Shown here piece after piece: positions 23,871 through 33,102 of a DNA stretch of 64,000 nt (position 1 is the stretch's first letter; each line of letters opens with the position of its first letter). The notes under the pieces are model-generated. The model did not search any database. It had not been told where the DNA came from and worked only from the letters and a program-made list of their open reading frames with translations. Made by a program: the position numbers and the translations under genes. This DNA comes from Occultella kanbiaonis (GTDB taxonomy: Bacteria; Actinomycetota; Actinomycetes; Actinomycetales; Beutenbergiaceae): positions 3,286,001-3,350,000 of the forward strand of contig NZ_CP046175.1 in assembly GCF_009708215.1 (NCBI RefSeq). The letters run 5' to 3'.

Positions 23871-25334
23871 GTGAGCACCTCAGCCGGCGATGCGGCCGCA
23901 CCGGAGCCCCTCCGTCGTCGCAACGTCTGGGGCTTCGGCCTCGGCACCCTCGGGCGGGACATGGTCGCCGCGATGGTGACCCTGTTCCTGCTCGTCTACC
24001 TCACCGAGGTGGTCCAGGTGCCGAACCAGACCCTGGGCGCCATCACCGTGGTGCTCGTGCTCATGCGCCTGTTCGACGCCGTGAACGACCCGGTGATGGG
24101 GTTCATCGTCGACAACACCCGGTCCCGGTGGGGCAAGTTCAAGCCGTGGATCGCGATCGGCGCACTGGCCTGGGCGGCTGCCACGGTGCTCATGTTCTCC
24201 GACTGGGGCGTCGAGGGCACGGCGTTCGTCGTCGTGTTCGTGGGTGTCTACCTCGTCTGGGAGGTCGCCTACACGGTCAACGACATCTCCTACTACGGGA
24301 TGCTGCCGTCACTGTCGCGGGATCAGGGCGAGCGGGAGCGGATCGGGGTCGTGGCCCGGGTCTGCGCGAACGTCGGTCTGTTCGCCCTGGTGGTGGCCCT
24401 GGTACCGGTGACGGCAGCGCTCGAGGGCGCGCTCGGCTCGGCGCAGCGCGCCTGGTTCGTGCTCGCCGTCGTCCTGGTCGTGGTGATGCTCGCGTTCCAG
24501 GCGATCACGCTCGTCGCGACCCGGCAGCGGGTCGCCGTCGAGACGATCTCGCCCACCCCGCTGCGGGAGCTGCTCGGCGTGATCGCCCGCAACGACCAGC
24601 TCCTCTGGGTCACCCTGGCGATGGTGGTGTTCATGACCGGGTACACGGTCACCACCAGCCTCGGGCTGTACTACTTCACCTACATCTTCGGCGACGCCGG
24701 GATGTACTCGGTGTTCGCGGCGATCCTCGGCGTCACGCAGATCCTCGGGCTCCTCGTCTTCCCGCTGGTCTCGGCGCGGCTGTCCCGGCGCCGGGTCCAC
24801 CTGGTGGCCACCTCCCTCTGTGTGGCCGGCTACGCCGTGTTCCTGCTCGCGGACTCCACGATGGTGGGGATCGGCGTCGCCGGCGTGCTGCTGTTCGGAG
24901 GGCAGGCGTTCATCCAGTTGCTCATGATGATGTTCATCGCGGACTCCGTGGAGTACGGGCAGTGGAAGCTGGGCCGTCGCAACGAGTCGGTCACGTTCTC
25001 CCTGCAGCCGTTCATCTACAAGGCCTCCAGTGCACTCGGCGCGGGTGTCGTGGGGCTCACCCTCATCCTCTCCGGGGTCAACGAGGCAGACACGCCGGCC
25101 GACGTCCCCGCGGGTGGTGCGGCCCTGTTCAAGGTCGCGATGATGGGCCTGCCGATGCTCCTGGTGATCGTCAGTTGGCTGGTGCTCTCGCGCCGCTACC
25201 GCCTCGACGAGGCCACCTACGCCGGAATCGTGACCGACCTCGCGGACCGTGAGGCGGCGCTCGCGTCGAACGTCGGGCCGGACCCGACCGCCGGACCCCT
25301 CGGAGCCGCCGGAGGCCCCGATGACCCGCGTTGA
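23871..25334 (+). CDS. GPH-family sugar:cation symporter
   Basis: A 487-residue MFS-type transporter of the glycoside-pentoside-hexuronide family with 12 membrane segments. Typical motifs are FDAVNDPVMGFIVDNTRSRWGKFKPW after segment 2 and the central SYYGMLPSLSRD region. The GTG at 23871 is the only start that gives the family N-terminus (RRRNVWGFGLGTLGRDM). A weak CACACT -10 lies 6 nt upstream. Its 3' end overlaps the following GH13 gene by 14 bp. It probably imports an alpha-glucoside or isomaltose-type sugar for that enzyme. Confidence 0.92.
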   Translation: MSTSAGDAAAPEPLRRRNVWGFGLGTLGRDMVAAMVTLFLLVYLTEVVQVPNQTLGAITVVLVLMRLFDAVNDPVMGFIVDNTRSRWGKFKPWIAIGALAWAAATVLMFSDWGVEGTAFVVVFVGVYLVWEVAYTVNDISYYGMLPSLSRDQGERERIGVVARVCANVGLFALVVALVPVTAALEGALGSAQRAWFVLAVVLVVVMLAFQAITLVATRQRVAVETISPTPLRELLGVIARNDQLLWVTLAMVVFMTGYTVTTSLGLYYFTYIFGDAGMYSVFAAILGVTQILGLLVFPLVSARLSRRRVHLVATSLCVAGYAVFLLADSTMVGIGVAGVLLFGGQAFIQLLMMMFIADSVEYGQWKLGRRNESVTFSLQPFIYKASSALGAGVVGLTLILSGVNEADTPADVPAGGAALFKVAMMGLPMLLVIVSWLVLSRRYRLDEATYAGIVTDLADREAALASNVGPDPTAGPLGAAGGPDDPR

Positions 25335-27363
25335 GGCGCGCACCCGGCTGAAGGAGATCTACGGCCACCCGGTCGGGCGGGACGCGATCGACAAGGTACT
25401 GCTGCAACTGGGCCGCTCGAACCGGTGGGTCCGCAACCCGGTGGTGGCGAACCTGCGCCTCGGTACCGTCGCGCGGCTCGCCCGGCCCCTTCTCGGCGAG
25501 GAGTTCGCGCAGTCGCTCGTGACCGTACTGGCCGACCACGGACCGGACGACGAGACCACACCCGGCCCTGCGCCGTCGGGCCATGCAGCGGCGCAGCCGC
25601 CGTGGTGGCGCCGGGCGGTGTTCTACCAGGTCTACCCGCGCTCCTTCGCGGATTCCGACGGCGACGGCATCGGTGATCTGCGCGGCGTCACCTCCCGCCT
25701 CGATCACCTCGCCGACCTCGGCGTCGACTGCGTGTGGCTGTCCCCGATCTTCGACTCGCCGAACGAGGACATGGGCTACGACGTGCGCGACTACCGGGCG
25801 GTCATGGCCGAGATGGGCACCCTGGCCGACCTCGACGCGCTCATCGCCGGCGCTCACGAGCGCGGGATGCGGATCATCCTCGACCTCGTCGTCAACCACA
25901 CGTCCGCGCAGCACCCGTGGTTCCGGGCCGCCGTCGCCGACCCGGACGGCCCCTACGGCGACTACTACCACCTGCGGCCCGGCGCCCCGGGCGAGGACGG
26001 CAGCGGGAGGCCCCCGAACAACTGGGCCTCGTTCTTCGGGGGCAGCGCGTGGCGTTGGATCCCGCAGGCGCACCGCTGGGCGCTGCACCTGTTCGCGCCC
26101 GGGCAGATGGACCTCAACTGGGACAACCCGCGGGTGCGGGCCGAGGTCGCCGAGATCGTGCGGTGGTGGCGCGGGCGCGGCATCGACGGGTTCCGGCTCG
26201 ACGTCATCAACTACATCTCCAAACGAGGCGGCCTTCCGGACGGCAACGAGGCCATCGGTGCCCTCATGGGCTTCCCAGGGATCGAGCACTACTTCTTCGG
26301 GCCGCGGCTGCACTCCTACCTGCGCGAGTTGCGCACGGTCGGCTTCACCCGGTCCCCCGGCGATCCGGCGCCGCCGTCGACGGTGCGCTCGCGCCGCCCG
26401 GACGGCACCCTCGGCGACCCGGCTCCCCCGGACCCGGTCGGTGTCATGGTCGGCGAGACGCCCGGGGTCGGCGTGGAGATGTCCCGGCTGCTCAGCGGGG
26501 CCCGGCGGGGCGAGCTCGACCTGGTGTTCAACTTCGACGTGCTCGACGGCCCCGGCAAGGTTCGCTGGGACGACTACCGGTACGACCTCGGCTACCTCAA
26601 GGGGTTCTACCTGGACTATCTGGACCGCGTCGGGCCGGACGACGCGATCGCCCTGTTCCTGGACAACCACGACAACCCCCGGATGCTCTCCAAGGTGCTC
26701 GGCGCGCGCGACGCGGACCCGGTCCTGCGAGCCGCGCTCGCCAAGGCGCTCGCGACGATCCAGCTGATGCTGCCCGGTACCCCATTCCTGTTCCAGGGCC
26801 AGGAGATCGGCGCCGTCGACCAGGACTTCACCTCGGTGGCCGACCTGCGCGACGTCGAGTCCCTGAACCGGTTCGCCGAGCTGTGTGCGGAGGGGGCGAG
26901 CGAGGCCGAGGCGCTGGCCCGGGTGCTGCCCGGGGCGCGCGATCACGCCCGGGTGCCGATGCGCTGGGAACCGGGACCCCACACGGGGTTCAGCACGGGC
27001 ACGCCGTGGCAGGTCGGCCGGGAGGACTCGGCCGGCTTCACGGTCGCCGAACAGTCCACGGACCCGGGCTCGGTGCTGAACTTCCATCGAGACCTGATCG
27101 GCCTGCGCCGCGCCGAACCGGCGCTGACCGACGGCGGGTTCCGCGCCCTGGCCCCCGGCTCCCGCACGTACTTCGGGTGGGTGCGGACGGCGCCCGGCAC
27201 CGGGTCGGACTGGCTCATCGAGGTCAACCTCACCGACCGCACCATCAGGCGCCCGCGTGGCCTGCCGCGCGCGCGGGTGGTGCTCGCCTCCACCGGGACG
27301 GCACGGAGGGCGACGATGGCGCCCTACGAGTGCTCCGTCTCGCGGGTGTCACCCGAGCGGTGA
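25321..27363 (+). CDS. GH13 alpha-glucosidase/oligo-1,6-glucosidase with N-terminal extension
   Basis: A 680-residue glycoside hydrolase. Residues 1-90 are an unusual helical extension (TRLKEIYGHPVGRDAIDKVL) before the GH13 barrel starts at AVFYQVYPRSFADSDGDGIG. Catalytic residues: nucleophile D297 in GFRLDVIN, acid/base E379 in GETPG, transition-state Asp D451 in DNHDNPR. GH13 segments match the alpha-glucosidase/trehalose-6-P-hydrolase/oligo-1,6-glucosidase group. No signal peptide, so it is cytoplasmic and acts on sugars brought in by the overlapping GPH symporter. The final residues form a short beta domain. Confidence 0.92.
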   Translation: MTRVEARTRLKEIYGHPVGRDAIDKVLLQLGRSNRWVRNPVVANLRLGTVARLARPLLGEEFAQSLVTVLADHGPDDETTPGPAPSGHAAAQPPWWRRAVFYQVYPRSFADSDGDGIGDLRGVTSRLDHLADLGVDCVWLSPIFDSPNEDMGYDVRDYRAVMAEMGTLADLDALIAGAHERGMRIILDLVVNHTSAQHPWFRAAVADPDGPYGDYYHLRPGAPGEDGSGRPPNNWASFFGGSAWRWIPQAHRWALHLFAPGQMDLNWDNPRVRAEVAEIVRWWRGRGIDGFRLDVINYISKRGGLPDGNEAIGALMGFPGIEHYFFGPRLHSYLRELRTVGFTRSPGDPAPPSTVRSRRPDGTLGDPAPPDPVGVMVGETPGVGVEMSRLLSGARRGELDLVFNFDVLDGPGKVRWDDYRYDLGYLKGFYLDYLDRVGPDDAIALFLDNHDNPRMLSKVLGARDADPVLRAALAKALATIQLMLPGTPFLFQGQEIGAVDQDFTSVADLRDVESLNRFAELCAEGASEAEALARVLPGARDHARVPMRWEPGPHTGFSTGTPWQVGREDSAGFTVAEQSTDPGSVLNFHRDLIGLRRAEPALTDGGFRALAPGSRTYFGWVRTAPGTGSDWLIEVNLTDRTIRRPRGLPRARVVLASTGTARRATMAPYECSVSRVSPER

Positions 27364-27390
27364 CCGCTGCGCGAGGAGTGACCGGACGTG

Positions 27391-27816
27391 TCAGGTCGGC
27401 TGGTTGCCGGAGATGTTGAACAGCCACCTGATGCCGAACCCGTCCACACACATCCCGAACGCGTCACCCCACGGCGCGACCGCGAGTGGCTCCGTGACCG
27501 TCCCGCTCCCGGAGAGCTTGTCCCAGTAGCCGCGCAGGGTCGCGTCGTCCTCGGGTCCGCCGGACAGGGAGACCGAGATGTTGCTGTTCGTGCCGGGGAA
27601 CTCGAGCGAACTCGGGGTGTCCGCGGCCATCAGCAGGATGCCGCCGTCCCCCTCGAGCTGGCCGTGCATGATCTTCTCGGCGTCGGCCGGATCCTCGGCC
27701 GCGCCGAACTCGGCGAACGTGCTCGTCGTCAGTTCGCCCCCGAACACCGAGTGGTAGAACTCCAGCGCCGCGCGAGCGTTGTCGGAGAAGTTGAGGTACG
27801 GGTTCAGCCGGGCCAT
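27391..27816 (-). CDS. VOC-family (PhnB-like) protein
   Basis: A 141-residue glyoxalase/bleomycin-resistance-fold protein of the PhnB/3-demethylubiquinone-methyltransferase-like branch. It begins RLNPYLNFSDNARAALEFYHSVFGGEL and ends DGFGIRWLFNIS, both diagnostic. AAGAGG precedes the ATG at 27816. Such single-domain proteins usually act in unknown small-molecule metabolism or resistance. It is convergent with the GH13 gene. Confidence 0.9.
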   Translation of the reverse strand: MARLNPYLNFSDNARAALEFYHSVFGGELTTSTFAEFGAAEDPADAEKIMHGQLEGDGGILLMAADTPSSLEFPGTNSNISVSLSGGPEDDATLRGYWDKLSGSGTVTEPLAVAPWGDAFGMCVDGFGIRWLFNISGNQPT

Positions 27817-27904
27817 GGCACACCTCTTCCTGCGGTTCCGATCAGAGGAGACAAATGCTCCTCGTCCCGGGCCGGTTCCACAACCCGAACGCGTGCGTGC
27901 TCCA

Positions 27905-27960
27905 CTGACCCCGAAACGCGGGTCAGACCCGCAACCATCCACACTTCGCGCCAGCGGAGC
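27905..27960 (+). repeat. Dispersed palindromic repeat, single copy
   Basis: This intergenic 56-bp segment (CTGACC...GTCAG...TTCGCG...CAGCGGAGC) aligns with the units at 45237-45455: 33 of the 49 positions following the shared CTGACC match, without internal gaps. Its CTGACCC and GGGTCAG arms form a 7-bp stem. It lies between the VOC gene and trpD. Confidence 0.6.
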
Positions 27961-28014
27961 GCGCGGTCGCGTGAACGCGCGGGCGGGACGTCGGAGGCAT
28001 CGGGTCCCGCGCGC

Positions 28015-29070
28015 TCACGCGTGGGTCGCGGCCGCCCACTGCTCGAGCTTCGCGGCCGCCGCACCCGAGTCCACGGCACCGGCGGCGACGTCGAGCTTGT
28101 CGCCCAGCCGCTCCACGATCGGCGTCGAGATCCGAGCGGAGTCACCGGCGAGCTCGAAGGAGACGAGCCCGGCCGCGGCGTTGAGGAGCACGATGTCGCG
28201 AAGCGGACCCGCGTCGCCGGCGAGCACCCCCCGGATCACGGCGGCATTCTCGTCGGGCTCGCCGCCCAGCAGGTCCTCGATGCGCGCCCGCGGGATACCG
28301 AGGTCGCGCGGGTCGAGGTCATGCTCGGTCACCGCACCTCGGGAGACCTCCCAGATGTGGCTGTGCCCCGTCGTCGTCAGCTTGTCGATGCCGTCGTCGC
28401 CGCGGTAGACGAGCGCCGTCGCGCCGCGGGTGCGGAACACGCCGACCAGCAGCGGCACGCGCGGCAGCGACGAGACCCCGACGGCGGACGCCTCCGGGCG
28501 GGCGGGGTTGCAGAGCGGGCCGAGGATGTTGAAGAGCGTCGAGATGCCGAGTTCGGCGCGCACCGGGCCCGCATGACGGAAGCCCGGGTGGAACTGGCCC
28601 GCGAACGCGAAACTGATCCCGACCTCGTTCAGTACCTCGGCGACGCGTTCGGGGGCGATCGTGATGTCGACGCCGAGGCTCGTCAGCACGTCCGAGGCAC
28701 CCGACCTCGAGGACGCGCCGCGGTTGCCGTGCTTGATCACCGGCACGCCGGTTGCGGCACAGATGATCGACGCGACCGAGGAGATGTTGAACACCGCGCC
28801 GTACGGGTCGCCGCCGGTGCCGACGATGTCGAGCGCCATCGGATCGACCTCGAGCGGCAGGGCGGCCTCCAGCGCCGCATCCCGGAAGCCGACGATCTCG
28901 TCGACCGACTCCCCCTTGATCCGCAGCGCGGTCAACAGCGCGGCGATCTGCGTGGGCGCCGCCTGACCGGTCACCACCTCACGCATCGCCCAGGTGGCCT
29001 CGCCCACCGAGAGGTCGGAGCCTTCGACGAGGGTCTCGAGCAGGTACGGCCACGTGGGGGTCTCGGGCAT
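28015..29070 (-). CDS. trpD: Anthranilate phosphoribosyltransferase
   Basis: A 351-residue TrpD, which transfers phosphoribose from PRPP to anthranilate, the second step of tryptophan synthesis. The PRPP loop is DIVGTGGDPYGAVFNISS (residues 81-98) and the anthranilate/metal region KHGNRGASSRSGASDVL is intact. There are no other trp genes nearby, as is common in actinobacteria where trpD is separate. The TAGGAT -10 (29077-29082, minus) sits 6 nt before the ATG with no Shine-Dalgarno, so expression is probably leaderless and independent of the main trp operon. Confidence 0.97.
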   Translation of the reverse strand: MPETPTWPYLLETLVEGSDLSVGEATWAMREVVTGQAAPTQIAALLTALRIKGESVDEIVGFRDAALEAALPLEVDPMALDIVGTGGDPYGAVFNISSVASIICAATGVPVIKHGNRGASSRSGASDVLTSLGVDITIAPERVAEVLNEVGISFAFAGQFHPGFRHAGPVRAELGISTLFNILGPLCNPARPEASAVGVSSLPRVPLLVGVFRTRGATALVYRGDDGIDKLTTTGHSHIWEVSRGAVTEHDLDPRDLGIPRARIEDLLGGEPDENAAVIRGVLAGDAGPLRDIVLLNAAAGLVSFELAGDSARISTPIVERLGDKLDVAAGAVDSGAAAAKLEQWAAATHA

Positions 29071-29270
29071 TGCCGGATCCTATCGAACCCGTCCCGCGGC
29101 CCGGTCACGGGTCGATTCACAGGTCGATCGCGACCTCGGGGCGGACGTCCGGGCCAGTGATTGCCGTCGGGGAACACCTGCAGGCAGGACAGGAGGCCAG
29201 TCAGAGCGGCCCGGACCTCCCGACCGGTCCGCGTGGTTCGTAGGTTGCTGTCTGCGAAAGGAGCACGATC

Positions 29271-30176
29271 ATGACCGAGCAGACTCCCTACGCCCCGCCC
29301 GCCGAGGCGCAGTTGCAGTACGTCCACCTCGAGAAGCTCTACGGGTACCTGCCCGGCCTCACCGAGTCGCTACCGACGATCTTCGGCGTGCAGCCCGAGG
29401 AGTACGCCGCGATCCTCGGCCGGTTCGATGCCCGGGCCCGCGCCGCCGCCGAGAGCCTCCTGGCCGATGCGGCCTTCGCCGACCGGGTCGCGCTGCTCCC
29501 GTTCGAGCCCGGCGCGCGTGTCCTTGCCGTGGGCGACAGCATCACCGACGATCTGCAGTCCTGGGCCGAGATCCTGCGACACGTGCTTGCACTCGGGCGG
29601 CCGGACGGCCAGCTCACCGTGGTCAACGCGGGCCTCTCGGCGCACACGTCGGCGATGATCCTGCGGCGCTGGCCCTCGATGCTGCATCCCGTTCCCGACT
29701 GGATCATCTGTGGGCTCGGCGGCAACGACGTCACCCGGATCGCCGGCGGAAAGACTCAGGTCTCCCTGGCCGAGAGCGTGGCCAATCTCCGGGAGCTGCA
29801 CCGCGTGGCCGTGGAACGGACCCGGGCCCGGTGGGTCTGGCTGACCCCGGTGCCCGTCGACGAGACGCGGGCCGGTCAGCACAGGCCGTTCCAGTACGGG
29901 GCGAGCAGCTGGCGCAACTCCGACATCACGGCGCTGGCCGATGCCATGCGGTCGTTCGATGAGCCGGTCGTCGACCTCGTGCGTTCGTTCGGCGTGCCCG
30001 CCCGGTCCGACCTCCAGGGTGCGGACGGCGTCCACCCCTCACTCGCCGGAGAGCAGCAGATCGTGCGTGCCCTCGTGGATCTCCTCACTGGGCAGCGCCT
30101 CGACCCCGGCCGAACGTCGGATGCTTCCTCCCGCGATGCGTCGAGCAGCGATCCGTACGATTCTGTTCAGGATTGA
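29271..30176 (+). CDS. SGNH/GDSL-type hydrolase
   Basis: A 301-residue cytosolic SGNH hydrolase. Block I GDSIT carries the catalytic Ser (S90), block III is GLGGNDVTR, and the Asp/His pair is in GADGVHPS near the C-terminus. The first 80 residues form a helical extension (VHLEKLYGYLPGLTESL) that most GDSL esterases lack. No signal peptide is visible. AAAGGAG precedes the ATG. The substrate is unknown, probably an acyl or acetyl ester. A RibD-type reductase gene follows 38 bp later. Confidence 0.88.
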   Translation: MTEQTPYAPPAEAQLQYVHLEKLYGYLPGLTESLPTIFGVQPEEYAAILGRFDARARAAAESLLADAAFADRVALLPFEPGARVLAVGDSITDDLQSWAEILRHVLALGRPDGQLTVVNAGLSAHTSAMILRRWPSMLHPVPDWIICGLGGNDVTRIAGGKTQVSLAESVANLRELHRVAVERTRARWVWLTPVPVDETRAGQHRPFQYGASSWRNSDITALADAMRSFDEPVVDLVRSFGVPARSDLQGADGVHPSLAGEQQIVRALVDLLTGQRLDPGRTSDASSRDASSSDPYDSVQD

Positions 30177-30214
30177 GGCCGGACGCCCAGCCGCAAACCG
30201 CAAAGGAGCACCCG

Positions 30215-30826
30215 ATGTCCAGGACGATCCTCGACATGTCCATCTCCCTCGACGGATTCATCGCCGGACCCCATGAGACGGTCGACCACGGCCTCGGCGA
30301 CGGCGGCCAACGCCTCCACGACTGGGGGATGCCTCGGGACGCCAACGGCGCCTACCTGGAGGACGGGCTCGGCGACGTCGACGCCGAGATGATGGCGGCC
30401 TACGAGTCGGTGGGCGCTTCGGTCTGCGGCCGCGGCACCGTCGACCCGGCCGGCGGCTGGGGCGGCGAGGCCTACGGCGGGCCGCCGGTGTTCATCTATG
30501 CGCGCCGACCGCCGGCGCCCGGCGACCTGCGCTGGCCGAAGTTCACCTACGTCCAGACCATCGAGGAGGCGATCGGTGCGGCCAAGGAGGCCGCGGGCGA
30601 CGCCTACGTGGTCGTCCAGGGCGCGGGGACGGGCCAGGCCGCCCTCACGGCCGGGCTCCTGGACGAGATCCAGCTGCACGTGGTCCCGCTGCTCCTGCGC
30701 GACGGCCGCCGGCTCTTCGACCCGCCCGGTGGTGCACCGATCGACCTGGACCTCGTCCAGGTACGGCAGGGCGTCGCACTGCACCTGCGCTACGCGATCG
30801 GCCCTCGCACCGAACGGGCGGCTTGA
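30215..30826 (+). CDS. Dihydrofolate reductase-like (RibD C-terminal) protein
   Basis: A 203-residue RibD/YyaP-like reductase: MSISLDGFIAGP at the N-terminus, SVCGRGTVDPAGGW in the middle, VVQGAGTGQAALTAGLLDEI and LHVVPLLLRDGRRLF at the end. AAAGGAG lies 7 nt upstream of ATG. It is the second RibD-type gene in the window; the two are diverged and have different neighbours. It probably shares a transcript with the SGNH hydrolase upstream. The substrate is unknown. Confidence 0.9.
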   Translation: MSRTILDMSISLDGFIAGPHETVDHGLGDGGQRLHDWGMPRDANGAYLEDGLGDVDAEMMAAYESVGASVCGRGTVDPAGGWGGEAYGGPPVFIYARRPPAPGDLRWPKFTYVQTIEEAIGAAKEAAGDAYVVVQGAGTGQAALTAGLLDEIQLHVVPLLLRDGRRLFDPPGGAPIDLDLVQVRQGVALHLRYAIGPRTERAA

Positions 30827-30837
30827 GGGTCGTCTGG

Positions 30838-31368
30838 CTACCTGCCAGGGCTGACGAACCGGTGGCAGTCGACGGCGACCGACCCGCCGGGGACGGGCGC
30901 ACGGTGGACGATCGGGCCGCCGTCGTCCCATCCTTGCCGTTCGTAGAACCGACGGGCGGCAACGTTCCCCGTCGCCACCACCAGCCAGGCCCGCTCGTGG
31001 CCCGCCGCGATCACGGCTTCCTCCGCCGCCTTGAGCAGCGCCGACCCGATGCCGCCGCCGCGCGCGGCGCGGTCCAGGTACAGCTGATCCACCTGGTCGC
31101 CGTCGATCATCGCGAATCCGAGGACCGCCTCGCCTCGCACCGCGACGATCGTGTCCGCGACCTGTTCGCGCGCGCGTTCGGCGAACGAGGCCGGGGTCCG
31201 AGCCGCGACCAGCGCGGCGGGGACATGACCGAGATGGGCATCGGCCCACCCCTGCCGCCAGATGCGAGCGATGTCGCCGGCGTCGGCCGGGACCGCCTGC
31301 CGCATCTCGACGTCCAGCGGCGCGTGTGATCGCTCGCCACCCGGCTCCCCCTGTCGTGGCGCCGTCAT
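30838..31368 (-). CDS. GNAT-family N-acetyltransferase
   Basis: A 176-residue GNAT enzyme. The acetyl-CoA-binding motif appears as LYLDRAARGGGIGSALL (R/Q-x-x-G-x-G/A), followed by AWLVVATGNVAARRFYERQGW, the typical motif B. RQAVPADAGDIARIW is the usual N-terminus; a shorter start exists at 31305. The substrate is unknown. It is convergent with the RibD-type gene and downstream of the epimerase gene. Confidence 0.9.
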   Translation of the reverse strand: MTAPRQGEPGGERSHAPLDVEMRQAVPADAGDIARIWRQGWADAHLGHVPAALVAARTPASFAERAREQVADTIVAVRGEAVLGFAMIDGDQVDQLYLDRAARGGGIGSALLKAAEEAVIAAGHERAWLVVATGNVAARRFYERQGWDDGGPIVHRAPVPGGSVAVDCHRFVSPGR

Positions 31369-31445
31369 CGCCTGGCCTCTCCGCCGACTCGTGCAGTGAC
31401 GTCGACACTAGCAACGGTGGAGCGCTGCGATGTCCCGGGTCCGTC

Positions 31446-32270
31446 TCACACCGTCGGGAATCCGTCCCGCCAGGACGGGTATCGAGGACGCCAGCCGGCT
31501 GCCCGCGCCCTGGCATTGGAGACGGCCCGGCGCCGTGGCGCCCCGTCGGGCAGCCCGGCGACCCTCGGCACCGGCGCGCCGAGCCCGGCCGCGTACACCG
31601 GGAGCCACACGGTCCCGGGTGCCGGCTCGTCGTCGACGATGTTGTACGTCCCGTCGGGCCAGTGGAGTGCCTGCACCGTGGCTGAGACCACGTCGTCGAT
31701 GTGGACGAACGGCGTGATCGCCGGGGTGGCCGGTAGTTGCCCGGCGACCACCGCGACGCCGGTCCGGCCGCCGGGCGCGTACCAGGTCCCGGCGCCGTAG
31801 AACATGCCGTAGCGCAGGACCGTGGCACGTGGGAGCCGCTGGACCAGTGCTTCCAAGACCCCGACGGCGGAGCCCGGCTCGAGTGGGTCGTCCTCCGTTG
31901 CCGTGGTGTCGCCCGGGGCGTACGCGAACGCGATGCTCTGCGCGATCATGCGGCCCACCCCGGCGGCCTCGGCGGCGGCCACGAGGTTCGCCGTCCCGTC
32001 CCGGCGCAGGCGGGCGTTGGCGTCGGTGTCGTACTCGCCCAGGTCGGTCAGCTGGTGCATGACCAGATCCGGCGCGGCGGCGGCCACGGCGTCCGCCAGG
32101 CGCGGTGCGTCGAAGACGTCGACCACGACCCCGCGCGCGCCACGCTCACGCAGGACGTCGATCCCCTCCGCGCGTCGGGTCGTCGCGGTGACGTCATGAC
32201 CCGCCGCGTGCAGGGCCGGGATCAGTCTGCTTCCGACCACACCGGTGCCGCCGGCGAGGAAGATGCGCAC
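31446..32270 (-). CDS. NAD(P)-dependent epimerase/dehydratase family protein
   Basis: A 274-residue extended short-chain dehydrogenase. The Rossmann signature GGTGVVGSRL is at residues 7-16. FVHIDDVVSAT and NIVDDEP are conserved in the atypical SDR group. The usual YxxxK is replaced by a variant region (ATVLRYGMFYGAGTWY), as in several NAD-binding homologues without clear activity. GTG at 32270 is preceded by AAAGGG. The substrate is unknown. Confidence 0.86.
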   Translation of the reverse strand: MRIFLAGGTGVVGSRLIPALHAAGHDVTATTRRAEGIDVLRERGARGVVVDVFDAPRLADAVAAAAPDLVMHQLTDLGEYDTDANARLRRDGTANLVAAAEAAGVGRMIAQSIAFAYAPGDTTATEDDPLEPGSAVGVLEALVQRLPRATVLRYGMFYGAGTWYAPGGRTGVAVVAGQLPATPAITPFVHIDDVVSATVQALHWPDGTYNIVDDEPAPGTVWLPVYAAGLGAPVPRVAGLPDGAPRRRAVSNARARAAGWRPRYPSWRDGFPTV

Positions 32271-32344
32271 GAAGGGACCCTTTCATGAGGTCTGGTGGTA
32301 CGTCGGCAACGATCCGAGCGCCGGCCCTCGACGACGCCCGGGGC

Positions 32345-32938
32345 TCAGGTCCGCGGTCGAGGAGTCAGCCGAACGCTCTGCCGCTCGATGGAGTACAGGT
32401 CCGGCTGCTCCCTCGCGAACACGTCGCCGAGGGCGTCGAAGCCGTGCGCCAGGCAGTGCGCGGCTTCCTCCTCCGTGACCGGCACCAACTGCAGCCAGGT
32501 GACGTGGACGTCGGCGTCGCTGTAGGACTCGAACGAGTTCCAGAGGAACGGCGGCACCGACATCAGGTGCGGGGTGCTCGCCTGGGGGTAGCAGTTGCCG
32601 ATCGCGCTCCGGTACACGGTCCCCGGCCGCACTGCGTTCGGTTCGCCGATCTGGAACGCACACGCGGCCACCGCGTCGCCGAGGAGCGTCCATCGTGAGT
32701 CGACGCCCGCCACGAACTCGACACCGATCGGTCGCCCGTCCCGCGTCCGGTACCCGGACGGGAAGAAGCTCGCGGCCACGGTCGCCCAGGCCGTCACCCC
32801 CGTCTGTGGGCAGTCGGGTACCTCGACCATGCCGATCTTCTTGGCGCCGTCCCCGCTCGCGCGTGTCATGGGCGCGGGCACCGCGGTCACACCCAGTCCG
32901 GCAGCGACCCGTGACACGACGTCGTAGGAATCAATCAT
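32345..32938 (-). CDS. SUFU-like domain protein
   Basis: A 197-residue protein with a suppressor-of-fused-like pattern: VPPFLWNSFESY, HVTWLQLVPVTEEEAAHCLAHG and LYSIERQSVRLTP near the C-terminus. The last segment, an Asp/Arg-x-Ser-Val end, is typical of bacterial SUFU proteins. These are often immunity proteins of contact-dependent or polymorphic toxins. No toxin gene is next to it here. tRNA-Val follows on the same strand side. The start at 32938 is not supported by a strong ribosome site. Confidence 0.65.
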   Translation of the reverse strand: MIDSYDVVSRVAAGLGVTAVPAPMTRASGDGAKKIGMVEVPDCPQTGVTAWATVAASFFPSGYRTRDGRPIGVEFVAGVDSRWTLLGDAVAACAFQIGEPNAVRPGTVYRSAIGNCYPQASTPHLMSVPPFLWNSFESYSDADVHVTWLQLVPVTEEEAAHCLAHGFDALGDVFAREQPDLYSIERQSVRLTPRPRT

Positions 32939-32987
32939 CTCGCCCCCGTGATCAGTTCCGGTGATGCAGTTCCACTACGTCCAGCAG

Positions 32988-33061
32988 TGGGCCCAGAGGG
33001 ACTCGAACCCCCGACATCCGCGGTGTAAACGCGACGCTCTAACCAACTGAGCTATAGGCCC
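32988..33061 (-). tRNA. tRNA-Val (anticodon TAC)
   Basis: A 74-nt cloverleaf. The acceptor GGGCCTA/TGGGCCC has one G-U pair; the D arm is GCTC-AGTTGGTTA-GAGC; the anticodon loop TTTACAC has TAC; and the T arm is GGGGG-TTCGAGT-CCCTC. The discriminator base is A, and CCA is not encoded. It reads GUA and wobble Val codons. Confidence 0.95.
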
Positions 33062-33102
33062 TGGCGGGTACCAAGACTAGCAAGCGCACCCGGCCCCGGC
33101 GG

